DNA of 64,000 nt from Chiua virens (Eukaryota; Basidiomycota; Agaricomycetes; Boletales; Boletaceae). A program made the translations under genes and the position numbers. The notes under the pieces were generated by a model that ran no database searches, was not told the origin of the DNA, and worked only from the letters and a program-made list of their open reading frames with translations. Shown here one piece after another: positions 47,390 to 57,214 of the stretch (position 1 is the first letter of the stretch; every line of letters starts with the position of its first letter). Location of the stretch: NCBI GenBank assembly GCA_019787685.1, contig JAHNUO010000011.1, forward strand, positions 1,736,001 to 1,800,000. Reading direction: 5' to 3'.

Positions 47390-48283
47390 GTGTCCCCTTA
47401 TTGATCAACCCGGTGACCTCGAGTACCAAGGTACTGCGGACGATCCATATCACCACCATTCGAGCAGTACTCATGATCGTGCACAGCTCAGATCATCGGG
47501 ATAGGTTCGTGTATACGTACATCTTTCTCGGAATCCCCATTTACTCGTTTCCTCCCCAGGCTCTATTGTGCCCGACATCCTCGATCTTATCGAGGTGCTG
47601 AGTTAATCCACTGGCATTAAGGACCGCGTCTTCATCCCTACCTAGCTTCAGTTCAAGGAACTCATCATTTCGACCAAGCTTTGCCCTCGCCGACGTAGAC
47701 AAATAGCTCGCAATCGATGTGGTGATCGATGACGCTGACGAATCTGCCGCGTTCTGGTTTCGCCTATCGATGTCGACTCCGAAAGAAGATTCTTGCAAAA
47801 GCGACCAAAACGTATGTTTCCCATGTTGCTAATTTCTTGGTGTCCCAGTTCACGTTTCATCATGGTAGCCGGCTACAGACAACGCAACGACTTCCTTGGA
47901 AAGAATGTACGTTTGTTCTTCTCTAGCATTTTTAACGGCCTCTATTCATCTTTTTGTTTAGCTAGTTTACCAATGAGTGAGGTCGTCCCTCGGGCTTTTA
48001 CGGTCTTGTAGAACTTCCGTGAGAAACTTAGTTCACCCAACCCGTCACTTCGCAGTTAGCAAAAGCAAAGCTAGGGGCTTGGCGACACCGACAATGGCAA
48101 CTTTGTGATTGTTGACGTACCTTTGAGAGACTCTGCAGGACTCAATTTCGGTCGGGGAAGTTGTCTCTTCTGTTCGCTTCAGTCTCATGTAGAACATGTC
48201 TACATTTACTTGCTGTGCGGCTGTTGTCTAAGATAAAGAGTTGACGGCGTTGCGGAGGCTGGTCTCTTCCGAAATATTACCGT
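47390..48283. other. Region with a possible 5' exon of the HET gene
   Basis: A minus frame at 47541-47798 reads SSITTSIASYLSTSARAKLG and then LGRDEDAVLNASGLTQHLDK, which looks like real protein. It may be the first exon of the WD40-TPR-HET gene or a separate small gene. An ATG lies at 47863 in another frame. Nothing else is supported up to the DUF6533 relic. Confidence 0.4.
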
Positions 48284-48490
48284 ACGACCACCACAGTCGG
48301 AATGACTGTTGCGCATATGGGTCCTGTAGTCGGTCAAGTTCACAATCTAAAGTACTGGGATATTCATTTTGCGGAGAGCAGTCTCTCTCACTTATCTGGG
48401 AGGAAGTGACTGGGATTTTGCAAATGACGTTTGGTGCGGTGTTGCCCATACTTGGAACCAGTCCAGTTCGACGACAAGGGAATCATTCAA
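48284..48490 (+). pseudogene. DUF6533 relic
   Basis: Collinear with the DUF6533 gene but with internal deletions. Bases 48290-48340 match 41150-41200 (CCACAGTCGGAATGA; GTCGGTCAAG). Bases 48356-48480 match 41367-41490 (GGGATATTCATTTTGCGGAG; TTTTGCAAATGACGTTTGG). A further deletion joins it at about 48490 to the family X block. Only about 200 bp remain. Confidence 0.88.
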
Positions 48491-49292
48491 GGTGTTCTCG
48501 TATCACTCATCATCGTGCATGAAGAAAACAGCACTGTTACTACAAAAGTAAGTACAGAACATCAGGCGAACGCATCAGCAGTCGATTCATAAACGTCTCA
48601 TTTTCACATGATGCTGCACCAACTCATTTGATCCTGCATCCTCGGTATTTTCCACTTCATCTCCTCCGACACCCACTCTAACCGTTCCTTGGTGCATTTC
48701 TCGACCAACTTGTCCGCCGCTACCGCATACTTGTGAACCGTATACTCACCCTCAGCATACCCACCCGCGCGCAATGCAGCCCATGCGACGTTCCTCGCCA
48801 ACACTGATCGATCCCGGTTGTGGACAGTATCCAAGATGACAAAGTATGTGACCGGAAACGTCTTGAATCGAAAGAATCGCCCTTCATCTGCCTGTGCCGT
48901 GTCGCTGAGATAGCCAGACTTGAGTCCCGAGTCGCCTGGGCCCCTCGATCCATCCAGCACATCCAGCGCAGACCATTTCACGTCCCACTTGTCTTTCAAT
49001 GATGGTGGCACAGACGGTATAGATGCCACTGGCCACGGTGGAGCCTCAAATTGATGTCCACGTATTGCTGGTAGTGCCTCGTCGTTCGACGCACCCGAAT
49101 CCGAACATCTCGACTTGGCGACCAGGGGCCGTTTCGGAGCGAAGGACGACCTGGAAAAGATCTGGCCGTGCACGAAGCTCACGTATAAATGCCTCCGTGA
49201 ATCCATCCCGCTCATTTCGCATCGCACCGAACATGTACGACCGTATCTGAACCTCGGCCCAGACGGCGTAGCCCCGCTGAGTTGCTCTCAAG
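48490..49292. repeat. Duplicated block, copy 2 (partner 42.24-43.05 kb)
   Basis: This is the partner of 42240-43045. It carries one extra A at about 49098, where copy 1 and X3 lack it. Confidence 0.85.
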
Positions 49293-49522
49293 GCAGTTGG
49301 AAAAGGCCTACACAACTGTGGTGGCATGAAAGTGGACACCATGTCCGCAACAACAATTCCAGAAAGAGACAGGTGATTGCGTGACAGAGCAGGATCATTG
49401 GGGTCAAAATGAGGCCGGCTTTGACAGAAACTCGGACTTGGCACCAAGCCAAGGGCTGCGAAAGAAAGGAATCCGACAAGATCCTCAAAGTTGTTGCACA
49501 AACAAACGAAGCGACTCTCCAA
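48604..49522 (-). pseudogene. Family X, copy X2 (one-base insertion)
   Basis: Same family as X1 with almost identical core. An extra A at about 49098 (CCCGAATCCG versus CCCGATCCG in X1 and CCGGATCC in X3) shifts the frame. The upstream part stops soon after ETAPGRQVEMFG, while the downstream part (GHQFEAPPWPVASI to the end) sits in another frame. Without that base it would be a full-length X protein. Assembly error is the main alternative to real decay. Y1 lies directly upstream on the same strand. Confidence 0.75.
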
Positions 49523-49730
49523 ATGAGCCGGTGGTCGAAGTGTCTTGAGAAGAAACTATTCGTCAAGAGGAGTTTGATAATATCAGAAATGAACGAAGAT
49601 TGAATACTAGTACGTACCCCCCAAACTTCATTGGGGATAGTAGTCGTGTCGGTGTAATTAAAAACACAGCTTCCAAGTAATGGAATCTGGGCTTCTGGAG
49701 GAATTAGTTTTCTCGTTTAAATAGAAATAA

Positions 49731-50819
49731 TTAGTGTCTCTCACCTGCACCGCTGGTGCTAGGAGCCGTACCATGATGGGACATAGCAAGTGCATCCAAA
49801 ACCGCATCTTTGAACGACTTTAAAAGAAAACCCATAGGTTGCAAGAACATATCAAGAAACCTGGCGAGATCCTCCATAGAAAGGTCGTCGCTAAGGAAAA
49901 AATCCTCGAGAGAAGCCTTTTCCAGCGACTTCATAAAAAGAGACGATTCATAGAAAATGATCCGTCGAGCAAACTGCTGATGGGTGAAGAATTCCTTCTC
50001 AAGTAAAGCCTTCACGGACTCTGTATTTTGCGACTCGAGACTTTCTTCCTCTATGACAACCTCGATGTACGACTCAAGGCTGCTCAGCGATCTCAAGATG
50101 CTAAACATCTTTTCCTTTTGCCTGTACAAAAAATCCATTAAATCATCTTAGGTTACATTGATGCAAAGCTCACTCTCGTAAAGACATGTCGATCAAATCT
50201 TCATCTCCCACCTCCGATATCGGGATTATGAGAGGCGGCATCATGAAAGACCCCTGGGTGAAAACTTCTGGGTTGCGGGTAAATTCCACCAGTTCCTTAG
50301 TGGACCGACGGGATTCTTTTTCCCACTCTTCTTCAACCTTTGACAGCGCAAGATCCTTCATCGCAGGTAGAGCATCCTTGTATAGCTCGCAGGCTCGTTT
50401 CTGAAGTGCATCTAGCGTATCAATCGCTCTTATCATCTCTCCCTCGAGCAGATTGAAGCGGTTCCTGTGACCATCATTCACTATGAGGGTGTAAACGCTT
50501 GTCAACACAACTTTACCCTCGATCGTATTAACTTGCCTTTGAGAAAAAATCGCTGTTCGTGAATCTCTCGTCCCCTCTTCTCCACTCGCACCGCCTCCAA
50601 ATATTTGCGCACCCACTGCGCTTTCTTGAGCGCCGCACGCCAGTCTGTGTAGCAACCGATCTGCTCCTTCGAGGGGAGGCCGGTTCCCTGTTTGAGGTCA
50701 TCAACGATTTGCTGGGCGTCCTTGTATTTCTTGTATAGAATGCGGTATTGTCCGTGATGCACCTTGCAACGGTTCCGGCAATGATGGCCCTCGGTCGCTA
50801 GTTGATCACATCGAGTCAT
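49731..50819 (-). CDS. Family Y protein, copy Y1 (unknown function)
   Basis: Unrecognised family. Three in-phase exons (50819-50537, 50480-50174, 50121-49731) give 326 aa. The N-terminus is MTRCDQLATEGHHCRNRCKV then HHGQYRILYKKYKDAQQ, a compact Cys/His cluster that may bind metal. Then YTDWRAALKKAQWVRKYLEA, a helical middle, a conserved EVGDEDLIDMSLRE, and a C-terminal helical part with QFARRIIFYESSLFMKSLEK and SDDLSMEDLARF. Intron 1 starts GCAAGT, a GC-AG intron required by phase and by alignment with Y2. A 10-nt deletion relative to Y2 upstream of MTRC separates it from the basic leader MPRKNKRKDKAS, so the start is probably the internal Met. It is followed by X2 on the same strand. Confidence 0.7.
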
Positions 50820-51525
50820 CCCGTCTTCCTCGAGGGTGAGACACCGATGTGGGCCAATATCCTGTGACGGCAGTCTGCAAGATTGTCCTGCGAGTCACTC
50901 TCCCCGGATTCATCCATACATCGTCCTGCTTGTGCGTTTTCACTGGCCTTGTCTTTGCGTTTATTCTTTCGAGGCATGTGTCCGAGTCGCGCGTGAGGAA
51001 AGCACGAGAGTGATTGCACACGATGTAGCCATGTTCAATTTAAACTGCGATGCCGCATGGCAGTAGCCTATAAGGAAACACCCCAGCGCCGTAGCAAACC
51101 TTCAGGTAAAGGTACTCTGGATGATCGATGGGCACTGGGGCTAGTATTAGTTCGGCACTCTTTGAAAGTTTGCAGAATGATGCAACTCCGCGGTGTGACA
51201 CACAGACTCCGATCTGCCCAGCGATCTCCAATCCAAGTTCCCCTCCGCCTTGACGATGGGCCTACTTCAAATACACTTCAAGTTGTTTCCTACCTCGAAA
51301 ACATATGCCTCCTGGACTCTTGGTAATGCTAAATAGGAAGACGAGAGGCCTGGCGTCGGTAAAAATCAGCGCTGCGACGACCGCACATAATCACGCCCAC
51401 AAGGCTTGAGTAGGGTCGGTACCCGCGCGTCCTCGATGTTTTCCCGGACCACACTCCAAATTATTCGAGGCGCCCAGTGAGTCCTCTTCTCCCTCGTTGC
51501 GTCGCTTCATCGACACCCCTCTGCC
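50820..51525. other. Upstream region shared by the Y modules
   Basis: Pieces recur upstream of Y2: CTATAAGGAAAC.CCCCAGCGCC at about 51068 and 54958, a stretch around CACAGACTCCGATCTGCCCAG at about 51205 and 55305, and CTCCTGGACTCTTGG at about 51306 and 55620. This is a duplicated intergenic region between divergently oriented Y copies. No gene is supported. Confidence 0.6.
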
Positions 51526-51810
51526 ATGCCTAACCCACGAAATAGGCGAGAAATATGAACATCAAAGCCAACATAAATGAGCGTCAAGCTCCCTCAACAC
51601 GCGTCCAATCGTCCCCATTTCAGTATTTCACATTGGACGAAGACGAACCATAATTTAGAACCTTTTCGTCCAGTTATGGTTACGAGCCTGCAAGAACTAA
51701 TTCCTTCAGCGGCTCTTACACAACTGGCAACGGAGCTGAACATTTACCAAAAGTTTGTAAGCACCTGTTGGAAGGAAAGCGACCAAGAAGCTGATTTACT
51801 GCAGGTGTAG
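51526..51810 (+). pseudogene. Family Y relic, plus strand
   Basis: The region from ATGCC at 51526 tracks the plus-strand Y copy at 55834 (shared TCAAGCTCC, ACGCGTCC, ATCGTCCCCA). Further on, CAACTGGCAACGGAG matches the segment coding QLATE. Stops interrupt the leader, and the Cys/His residues are not preserved in frame. It is divergent from Y1, mirroring the Y2 / plus-strand Y arrangement at 54.9-55.8 kb. Confidence 0.6.
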
Positions 51811-52494
51811 TTCAACTCCAGTCCGCGCGCTGACATTGTCAATATGGTATGCTGACCTCAATCCGTTCAGCAATCTCCATGCTACTTTGTCAAGTTGATT
51901 TCAAGTAGGTTCTTACTATCTCGAAAATGTCGATATTCATATCTGCATACACAGGAGTTATACAAAGTATTCAAGAGGTTGGTCCGCAGAGGTTTCTCAA
52001 GTTTTCTTTGAGCCTGAGGACGGCCCTTCCTGTCAAACGCGCTGATGTGAGGCTGAGAGCTGTGAAGATTGTTATCAGTGTGGTAGTATAGGTTTACCAT
52101 GGCTTGTGGACATCCTTTTATTGTCATTTTCGTCCTCACCGAAAGTCATAGTACCGTTATACACCGTTCGTTGTGCATGCCTTGCCGCCTTGATAGTTGC
52201 CAAGGTTTTTCCCAGGTCTGTAACCATTTATCGCATCGGGCTACCTCGGCCCTATAACAGCTCGAATTCCAACGGAATCAATCTGTACCAGTGTGCGAAA
52301 GAATCGCGAATCCCACCCATCGAGTTGAAGAAGTCCGTCGAACCTAAGCTTTGACAGAGCCACCACAGTGGTTTATTATCCAGAACACAACATTTATCCA
52401 GCTCGTTAAACATTGCACGCAGACAATAAAGTACAAAGCATCGAACAAATGCATGAGCAGTTGATTCGTAAACGCCTCATCACACGATGCTGCA
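51811..52494. other. Intergenic region
   Basis: No gene is seen. Bases 51955-52010 match 55425-55485 (ATTCAAGAGG; TTCTCAAGTT), another scattered piece of the duplicated module. Confidence 0.45.
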
Positions 52495-53346
52495 TCAACT
52501 CATTTGATCCTGCATCCTCGGTAATTTCCACTTCATCTCCTCGGGGGTAAACTCTAACCGTTCCATGGCACATTTCTCGACCAGCTTGTCCGCCGCTACT
52601 GCATACTTGTGAACCGTGTATTCGCCCTCAGCATACCCTCCTGCGCGTAATGCAGCCCATGCAATGTTCCTTGCCAACACGGACTTATTCCTAAACGGAA
52701 CGGTATCCAAGATGACAAAATACGTGACGGGGAACGTCTTGAATCGAAAGAACTGCGCTTGGCGACTCTGCGCCTTGTTGTTAAGGTATCCCGTGAACTC
52801 GTCGTTCGATACGTATAGTACATCTATTGCAGACAACGTTATCTTCCACTCATCATTCGCAGATGACGGTACAGATGGTGGAAATGGCCGCCACGACGGT
52901 GGAGCCTCAAATTGACGTTCGCGGAATGCAGGAAGCGCCTGGTTATTTGACGCACCGGATCCAAACATCTCGACTTGGCGACCGGGGGCCGTGTCGGAGC
53001 GGAGGACAACCTGGAAGAGATCTGGCCGCGCACGTAGCTCGCGTATAAATGCATCCACGAACCCATCTCGGTCGTTACGCACTGCGCCAAACATGTGTGC
53101 CCGTAGGTCCATCTCCAACCAGGTGACACAGCCCGGCTTTGTCGCTTTGTTGCCAATCGGTATGGGCCCACGCAGTTGATGGTGCGTCTGCAGTTGCCAT
53201 GTCCACAACAACAATGCCTGAGAGAGAGAGGTGATTGTATGACAGACAAGGATCATTGGGGTCAAAATGAGGCCGGCTTTGACAGAAACTCGGACTTGGC
53301 ACCAAGCCAAGGGCTGCGAAAGAAAGGAATCCGACAAGATCCTCAA
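52495..53346 (-). CDS. Family X protein, copy X3 (unknown function)
   Basis: This 283-codon frame runs the whole length. A hydrophobic N-terminus (VSVKAGLILTPMILVCHTIT) is followed by LRAHMFGAVRNDRDGFVDAF, ELRARPDLFQVVLRSDTAPG, FFRFKTFPVTYFVILDTVPF, LARNIAWAALRAGGYAEGEY and VHKYAVAADKLVEKC. It is more diverged from X1/X2 in the core, but about 130 bp near 53225-53365 are almost identical to 49365-49500. It is uncertain whether translation starts in this hydrophobic frame or in the overlapping frame NFEDLVGFLSFAALG, which is what X2 continues from. Y2 lies directly upstream. Confidence 0.65.
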   Translation of the reverse strand: MRILSDSFLSQPLAWCQVRVSVKAGLILTPMILVCHTITSLSQALLLWTWQLQTHHQLRGPIPIGNKATKPGCVTWLEMDLRAHMFGAVRNDRDGFVDAFIRELRARPDLFQVVLRSDTAPGRQVEMFGSGASNNQALPAFRERQFEAPPSWRPFPPSVPSSANDEWKITLSAIDVLYVSNDEFTGYLNNKAQSRQAQFFRFKTFPVTYFVILDTVPFRNKSVLARNIAWAALRAGGYAEGEYTVHKYAVAADKLVEKCAMERLEFTPEEMKWKLPRMQDQMS

Positions 53347-53588
53347 AGTTACTGCACAAACGAGCGAATGCGATGCTCCATATCAGCTGGTGGTGAAAAT
53401 ATGCTGAAGAGGGACTATTCGTGAAGAGTTTAGTCGTGCCGAAGTACACAGTATCCAAAGACTGAATACGTACATTCCAAACTTGATTGGGAATAGTAGC
53501 TGTGCGAGCTGCGCTTAAAAACCCAGCCTCCGAGTAATGGAACCCGGGTTTCTAGAGGAATCAGTTTTTTTTTTTTCATCGAGGATAA

Positions 53589-54865
53589 TTATTGTGGTTC
53601 ACCTTCACTCCCAATGTTAGCAACCGTACCATGACCTGACATAACAAGTGCATCCGAAACTGCATCTTTGACCCAATTTAAAGGAAAATCCATCGGGTGA
53701 AAGAACATATCAGAAAACCTGACAAGATCCTCCATAGAAAGGTCATCGCTAAGAATAAAATCTTCAAAAGAAACCTTGTCCAGCGAGTTCATGAAAAGAG
53801 AGGGGTCATAAAAAATGATCCGCCGAGCAAGCTGCTGGTATACGAATAATACTTCCTCAACTAGAGCCTTCGTAGACCCTGTCATTAGCAGCTCGAGGCG
53901 TCCTCTCAGTTCCGAAGCCTCGACGCACGGTTCAAGGCTGATCATCTGTTTCAAGGCGCTGATTATACTTCCCTTTTGGCTGTACAAATAATTGGCATCA
54001 GATCATCTCAACGAAATCAGTGCCAACTTAGCTTACTCTGTTAATGACATATCAATCAAATCTTCATCTCCTATCTCCGACATCGGCAGTATGAGAGGTG
54101 GTGCTGGTGCTGCGAGAGAGGCTTGTGTGAAAACATCCGGATTGCGGGTACATTCCACTAGCTCCTTGATGGACCGGTGAGATTCCTTTTGCCATTTTTC
54201 TTCGACCTTTGACTGCGCTAGATCCCTCAGAGCAGGTACAGTGTCCTTGTATAGCTCGCAGGCTCGTTCGTGGAGTGCATTCAACGTAACAATTGCCGTT
54301 ATCATCTCCTCCTCGAGCATCCTCAAGCGGTGCCTATGACCATCGTCCACTGTAAACGTGGCAATACGATACCTGTCAATACAATTCCACCTGTCAATCA
54401 TGTAAACCTGCCTCTTAGGAGAAATCGCTGTTCGTGGATCTCTAGCCCTCTCCTCTCCACGCGAAGTGCCTCCAGATACTTGCGCACCCACTGCGCCTTC
54501 TCGAGCGCCGCACGCCAGTCTGTGTAACGACTCATCTGCTCCTTTGTGGGTAGGTTGGCTTCCTGTTTGAGGGCATCGACGACTTCCTGTGCATTTTTGT
54601 ATTTCTCGCATAGAATGCGGAACTGTCCGTGATGCACCTTGCAACGGTTCGGATAAGTATGGCCCTCGGTCGCTAGTTGATCACATCGGGTGGATTGGCC
54701 TTTCTTGAGGGTGAGACACAGATGCGAATAAGTATCGACGAAAGTGGGCAGGAGGTTGACTGCAAAGTTGCCCAGTGAGTCAATCCTTTCGGCGTCCCTT
54801 GTGCTTCGATGATTTTGTGCCTTTGCATTGGATTTGTTTTTTTGTTTATTCTTTGGACCGGGCAT
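53589..54865 (-). CDS. Family Y protein, copy Y2 (unknown function)
   Basis: This is the complete family member. Exons 54865-54412, 54349-54037 and 53979-53589 phase exactly (385 aa). A basic leader MPGPKNKQKNKSNAKAQNHR precedes LCLTLKKGQSTRCDQLATEG and RCKVHHGQFRILCEKY, the Cys/His cluster. Then YTDWRAALEKAQWVRKYLEA, ALHERACELYKDTVPALRDL, EIGDEDLIDMSLT, and a C-terminal part with QLARRIIFYDPSLFMNSLDK. The first intron again needs a GC donor (GCAGGT); using the nearby GT would introduce a stop. It is followed by X3 242 bp downstream on the same strand, as Y1 is by X2. No known domain is recognised. Confidence 0.75.
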
Positions 54866-55833
54866 GTGGTCTTGCGGGGAAAGCAGTAGAGAGATAGCAC
54901 ACGGCGTAGATGTATTGAACTTACATAAAACGGCGAGGCATGACAACAATTTGAGTCTATAAGGAAACGCCCCAGCGCCGGCCTTGCGCCGACCTCATAA
55001 AACTATACTATGAGGTAAATGAACTCTGCATGAATAGTCCTAGGGCTATCAGAATACACACTTGTAAGGCATTCCGGGACCAAACCCAGTCTTGAGTCGT
55101 GGTATACAAATGTGGTGGGGATTTTTTCTAAATTATGGACGGCACAGCGCCGACCATAATTCAGAAGAACTCTCAGTCATAGACGTGGGCATGGAAGAAT
55201 CGATTTCTTCAGCAACGGACGATCCACAACTAGCAATGTCAAAAAGGAACTTGTCTGTAAAGTCCAACTCCGCGGTGCATCCACTCCCACTCGCGGTACT
55301 TTGTGACACAGACTCCGATCTGCCCAGTCTCCGCTTCTTGAACGTTTGAACCCCCAGTCGTGGTGTCTTGCTACTTCAGATACTTGCTTGTTAAGCACCT
55401 CGAGTCATCAACGTGCTATGAGCATTTACAGAAGTTATACTACTATTCAAGAGGCAAGTCCCAAGATGGTTCTCAAGTTCTTTTTGAGTCAAACTCTTAT
55501 TAGTTAGTTACTCAATTGGCGGTTGACAGGTTGAAACCCGGAGAGTACTGTCTTACCCGAGTCAAGCCAGTGCGTAGTCGATTCTCTCTATCTCATGTTA
55601 CGACACGCGCCATATCCATCTCCTGGACTCTTGGCAGTGCTCGATAGAAACACAAGAGTCCTGGCAACGGCGTTTTATCCATCACACATACCATTGACAG
55701 TCGGGCCAAACTGGCGTAGAGTCGCGCTCTTGGTGATAGTACCCACAGATCCTTGATGTTTACCACGCTTATCATTCCAAACCGCCCGCTGCTCAGCGAT
55801 TTTCCTTCTTGTTGCCTCGCTTGATCGGCAGCC
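54866..55833. other. Upstream region between divergent Y copies
   Basis: This contains the same recurring blocks as 50820-51525 and 51955-52010. A plus frame at 55092-55349 is not conserved in the partner region and is not called. Confidence 0.5.
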
Positions 55834-56241
55834 ATGCCCGGACGAAACGGACGAAAACCCAAAACGAACACGAACATGAAAGCCACCGTAAATGATGGTC
55901 AAGCTCCTTCCACGCGTCCCAGATCGTCCCCAGTTCCGTGTTTCATGCTCGATAAGGATGAAATGACGCGATGCGGTCAACTGGCGACCGAAAGCAGGCC
56001 TGAGCCCGAAAGATGTACTGTGCATCATGGGTAGTGCATTCTGTGCGGAACATACAAGGAAGCACACCAGGTTATCGATAAATCGAGAGGGAGCCGAGTT
56101 ACCGACGCAGGAATAAATACATCGCTATACCGACTGACATGCGGCACTCGAGAAGGTGCGATGGGTGCGCAAGTATTTGACGGCCAATCGTTCGGAGAAG
56201 AGAGGACGAGAGATCCACCAAAAAGCGATTTTTTCTGAAAG
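55834..56241 (+). pseudogene. Family Y relic, plus strand, with nonsense codon
   Basis: Opens with MPGRNGRKPKTNTN and continues MTRCGQLATESRPEPERCTV and HHG, then stops. Further on, after a frame change, RYTD is followed by TGA (56135-56137) where Y1 and Y2 have Trp, then HAALEKVRWVRKYL and SEKRGREIHQ. It ends at AAAG followed by GTGAGC at 56242, the exact position where Y1 and Y2 use a GC donor. The Y C-terminal part is absent. Confidence 0.8.
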
Positions 56242-56605
56242 GTGAGCTTACTCAGTGGTGACACAATGTTGACACGTGGTATTCCGCATTCTCAAGTGGA
56301 CCCCCAACGACATGTTCGCGGTGTTGTGGTCCGCGACGGATGTGCTGTATGGGACGACCACCAATCGGAAGGGGTACCTCCTCAACCTGGAACACCCCAA
56401 AGGCTGGTTCTTCCGGCACAAGACGTTCCTGGTGACGTGCGTGATTATCATCGACACCGTCCCGGGCCGACCCAAGTGGGTACTGATACGGATCATGGCG
56501 TGGGCGGCATTGCGCGCGGGCGGGTATGCGGAAGTATGCGGTGGTGTCGAACAGGCTGTTCGAAGAGCGCATGCGGGAGCGGTTGGGCACGTTTATGCCC
56601 AGTGA
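56242..56605 (+). pseudogene. Family X fragment fused behind the Y relic
   Basis: Immediately after the Y relic, a plus frame reads AVLWSATDVLYG, KGYLLNLE, GWFFRHKTFLVTCVIIIDTV and IMAWAALRAGGYAE, the C-terminal half of family X. The end is degenerate. The X N-terminus and Y C-terminus are missing, so an internal deletion joined the two genes while keeping Y-then-X order. Confidence 0.78.
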
Positions 56606-57214
56606 GGGCTTTCGGATGATGAGCACAGAGGATCAGGTGGTTGCGGGCGGCTTGTGGGCTTGATAGGATGATGGTGCGGGATTCAGATGGATGGACGCTC
56701 ACGAGTAGGTTCATTGCAACCTTGTCTTCCCATGTCTTCCCTTCTTATGATAGTACCTTGACTGTTGTTCGTATTGTGCCCCTTGTACTGCGAGATACGC
56801 ACCAACTTGGTATATACAAGACGTCCACTTCACGCCGCTCGCGCTTCAGTCTTTCCACCCCGAGATCGAGCAGTGCTGAAGCGCTGAGCTGCCGTGCCCG
56901 AGTCGTGCCTTCCACGTTGGCGTTCATCACGGTATGGCGCTCCGAACAGCCATAACGAATATGGGTTTCCACCATGAATTCAAAATCCTACCAACGCTGA
57001 TGACAAGACTCTATCGATGAATCATAATGTTGATCCGATCTCTGGACTACCCAGGCATAACAAAATGTACAAAAGGCCATCCACCAGTGAAATCGGGTCA
57101 TAGTGCGCTACAAATGATCGCATATCCTCCAAAAAGTATGAATAAACCCAACATGATCAGGATATGTCAGACACGAACGGTCCACGCTCGTCCCGAGGTT
57201 ACCATAGAGAGTTG
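56606..57214. other. Intergenic region
   Basis: No gene is supported. A plus frame at 56641-56955 has no motif. Confidence 0.4.

Noticed and set aside
35925..49522. Mobile element carrying HET, DUF6533 and X
   Set aside because: No terminal repeats, transposase or reverse transcriptase are visible; simple tandem duplication explains the layout.
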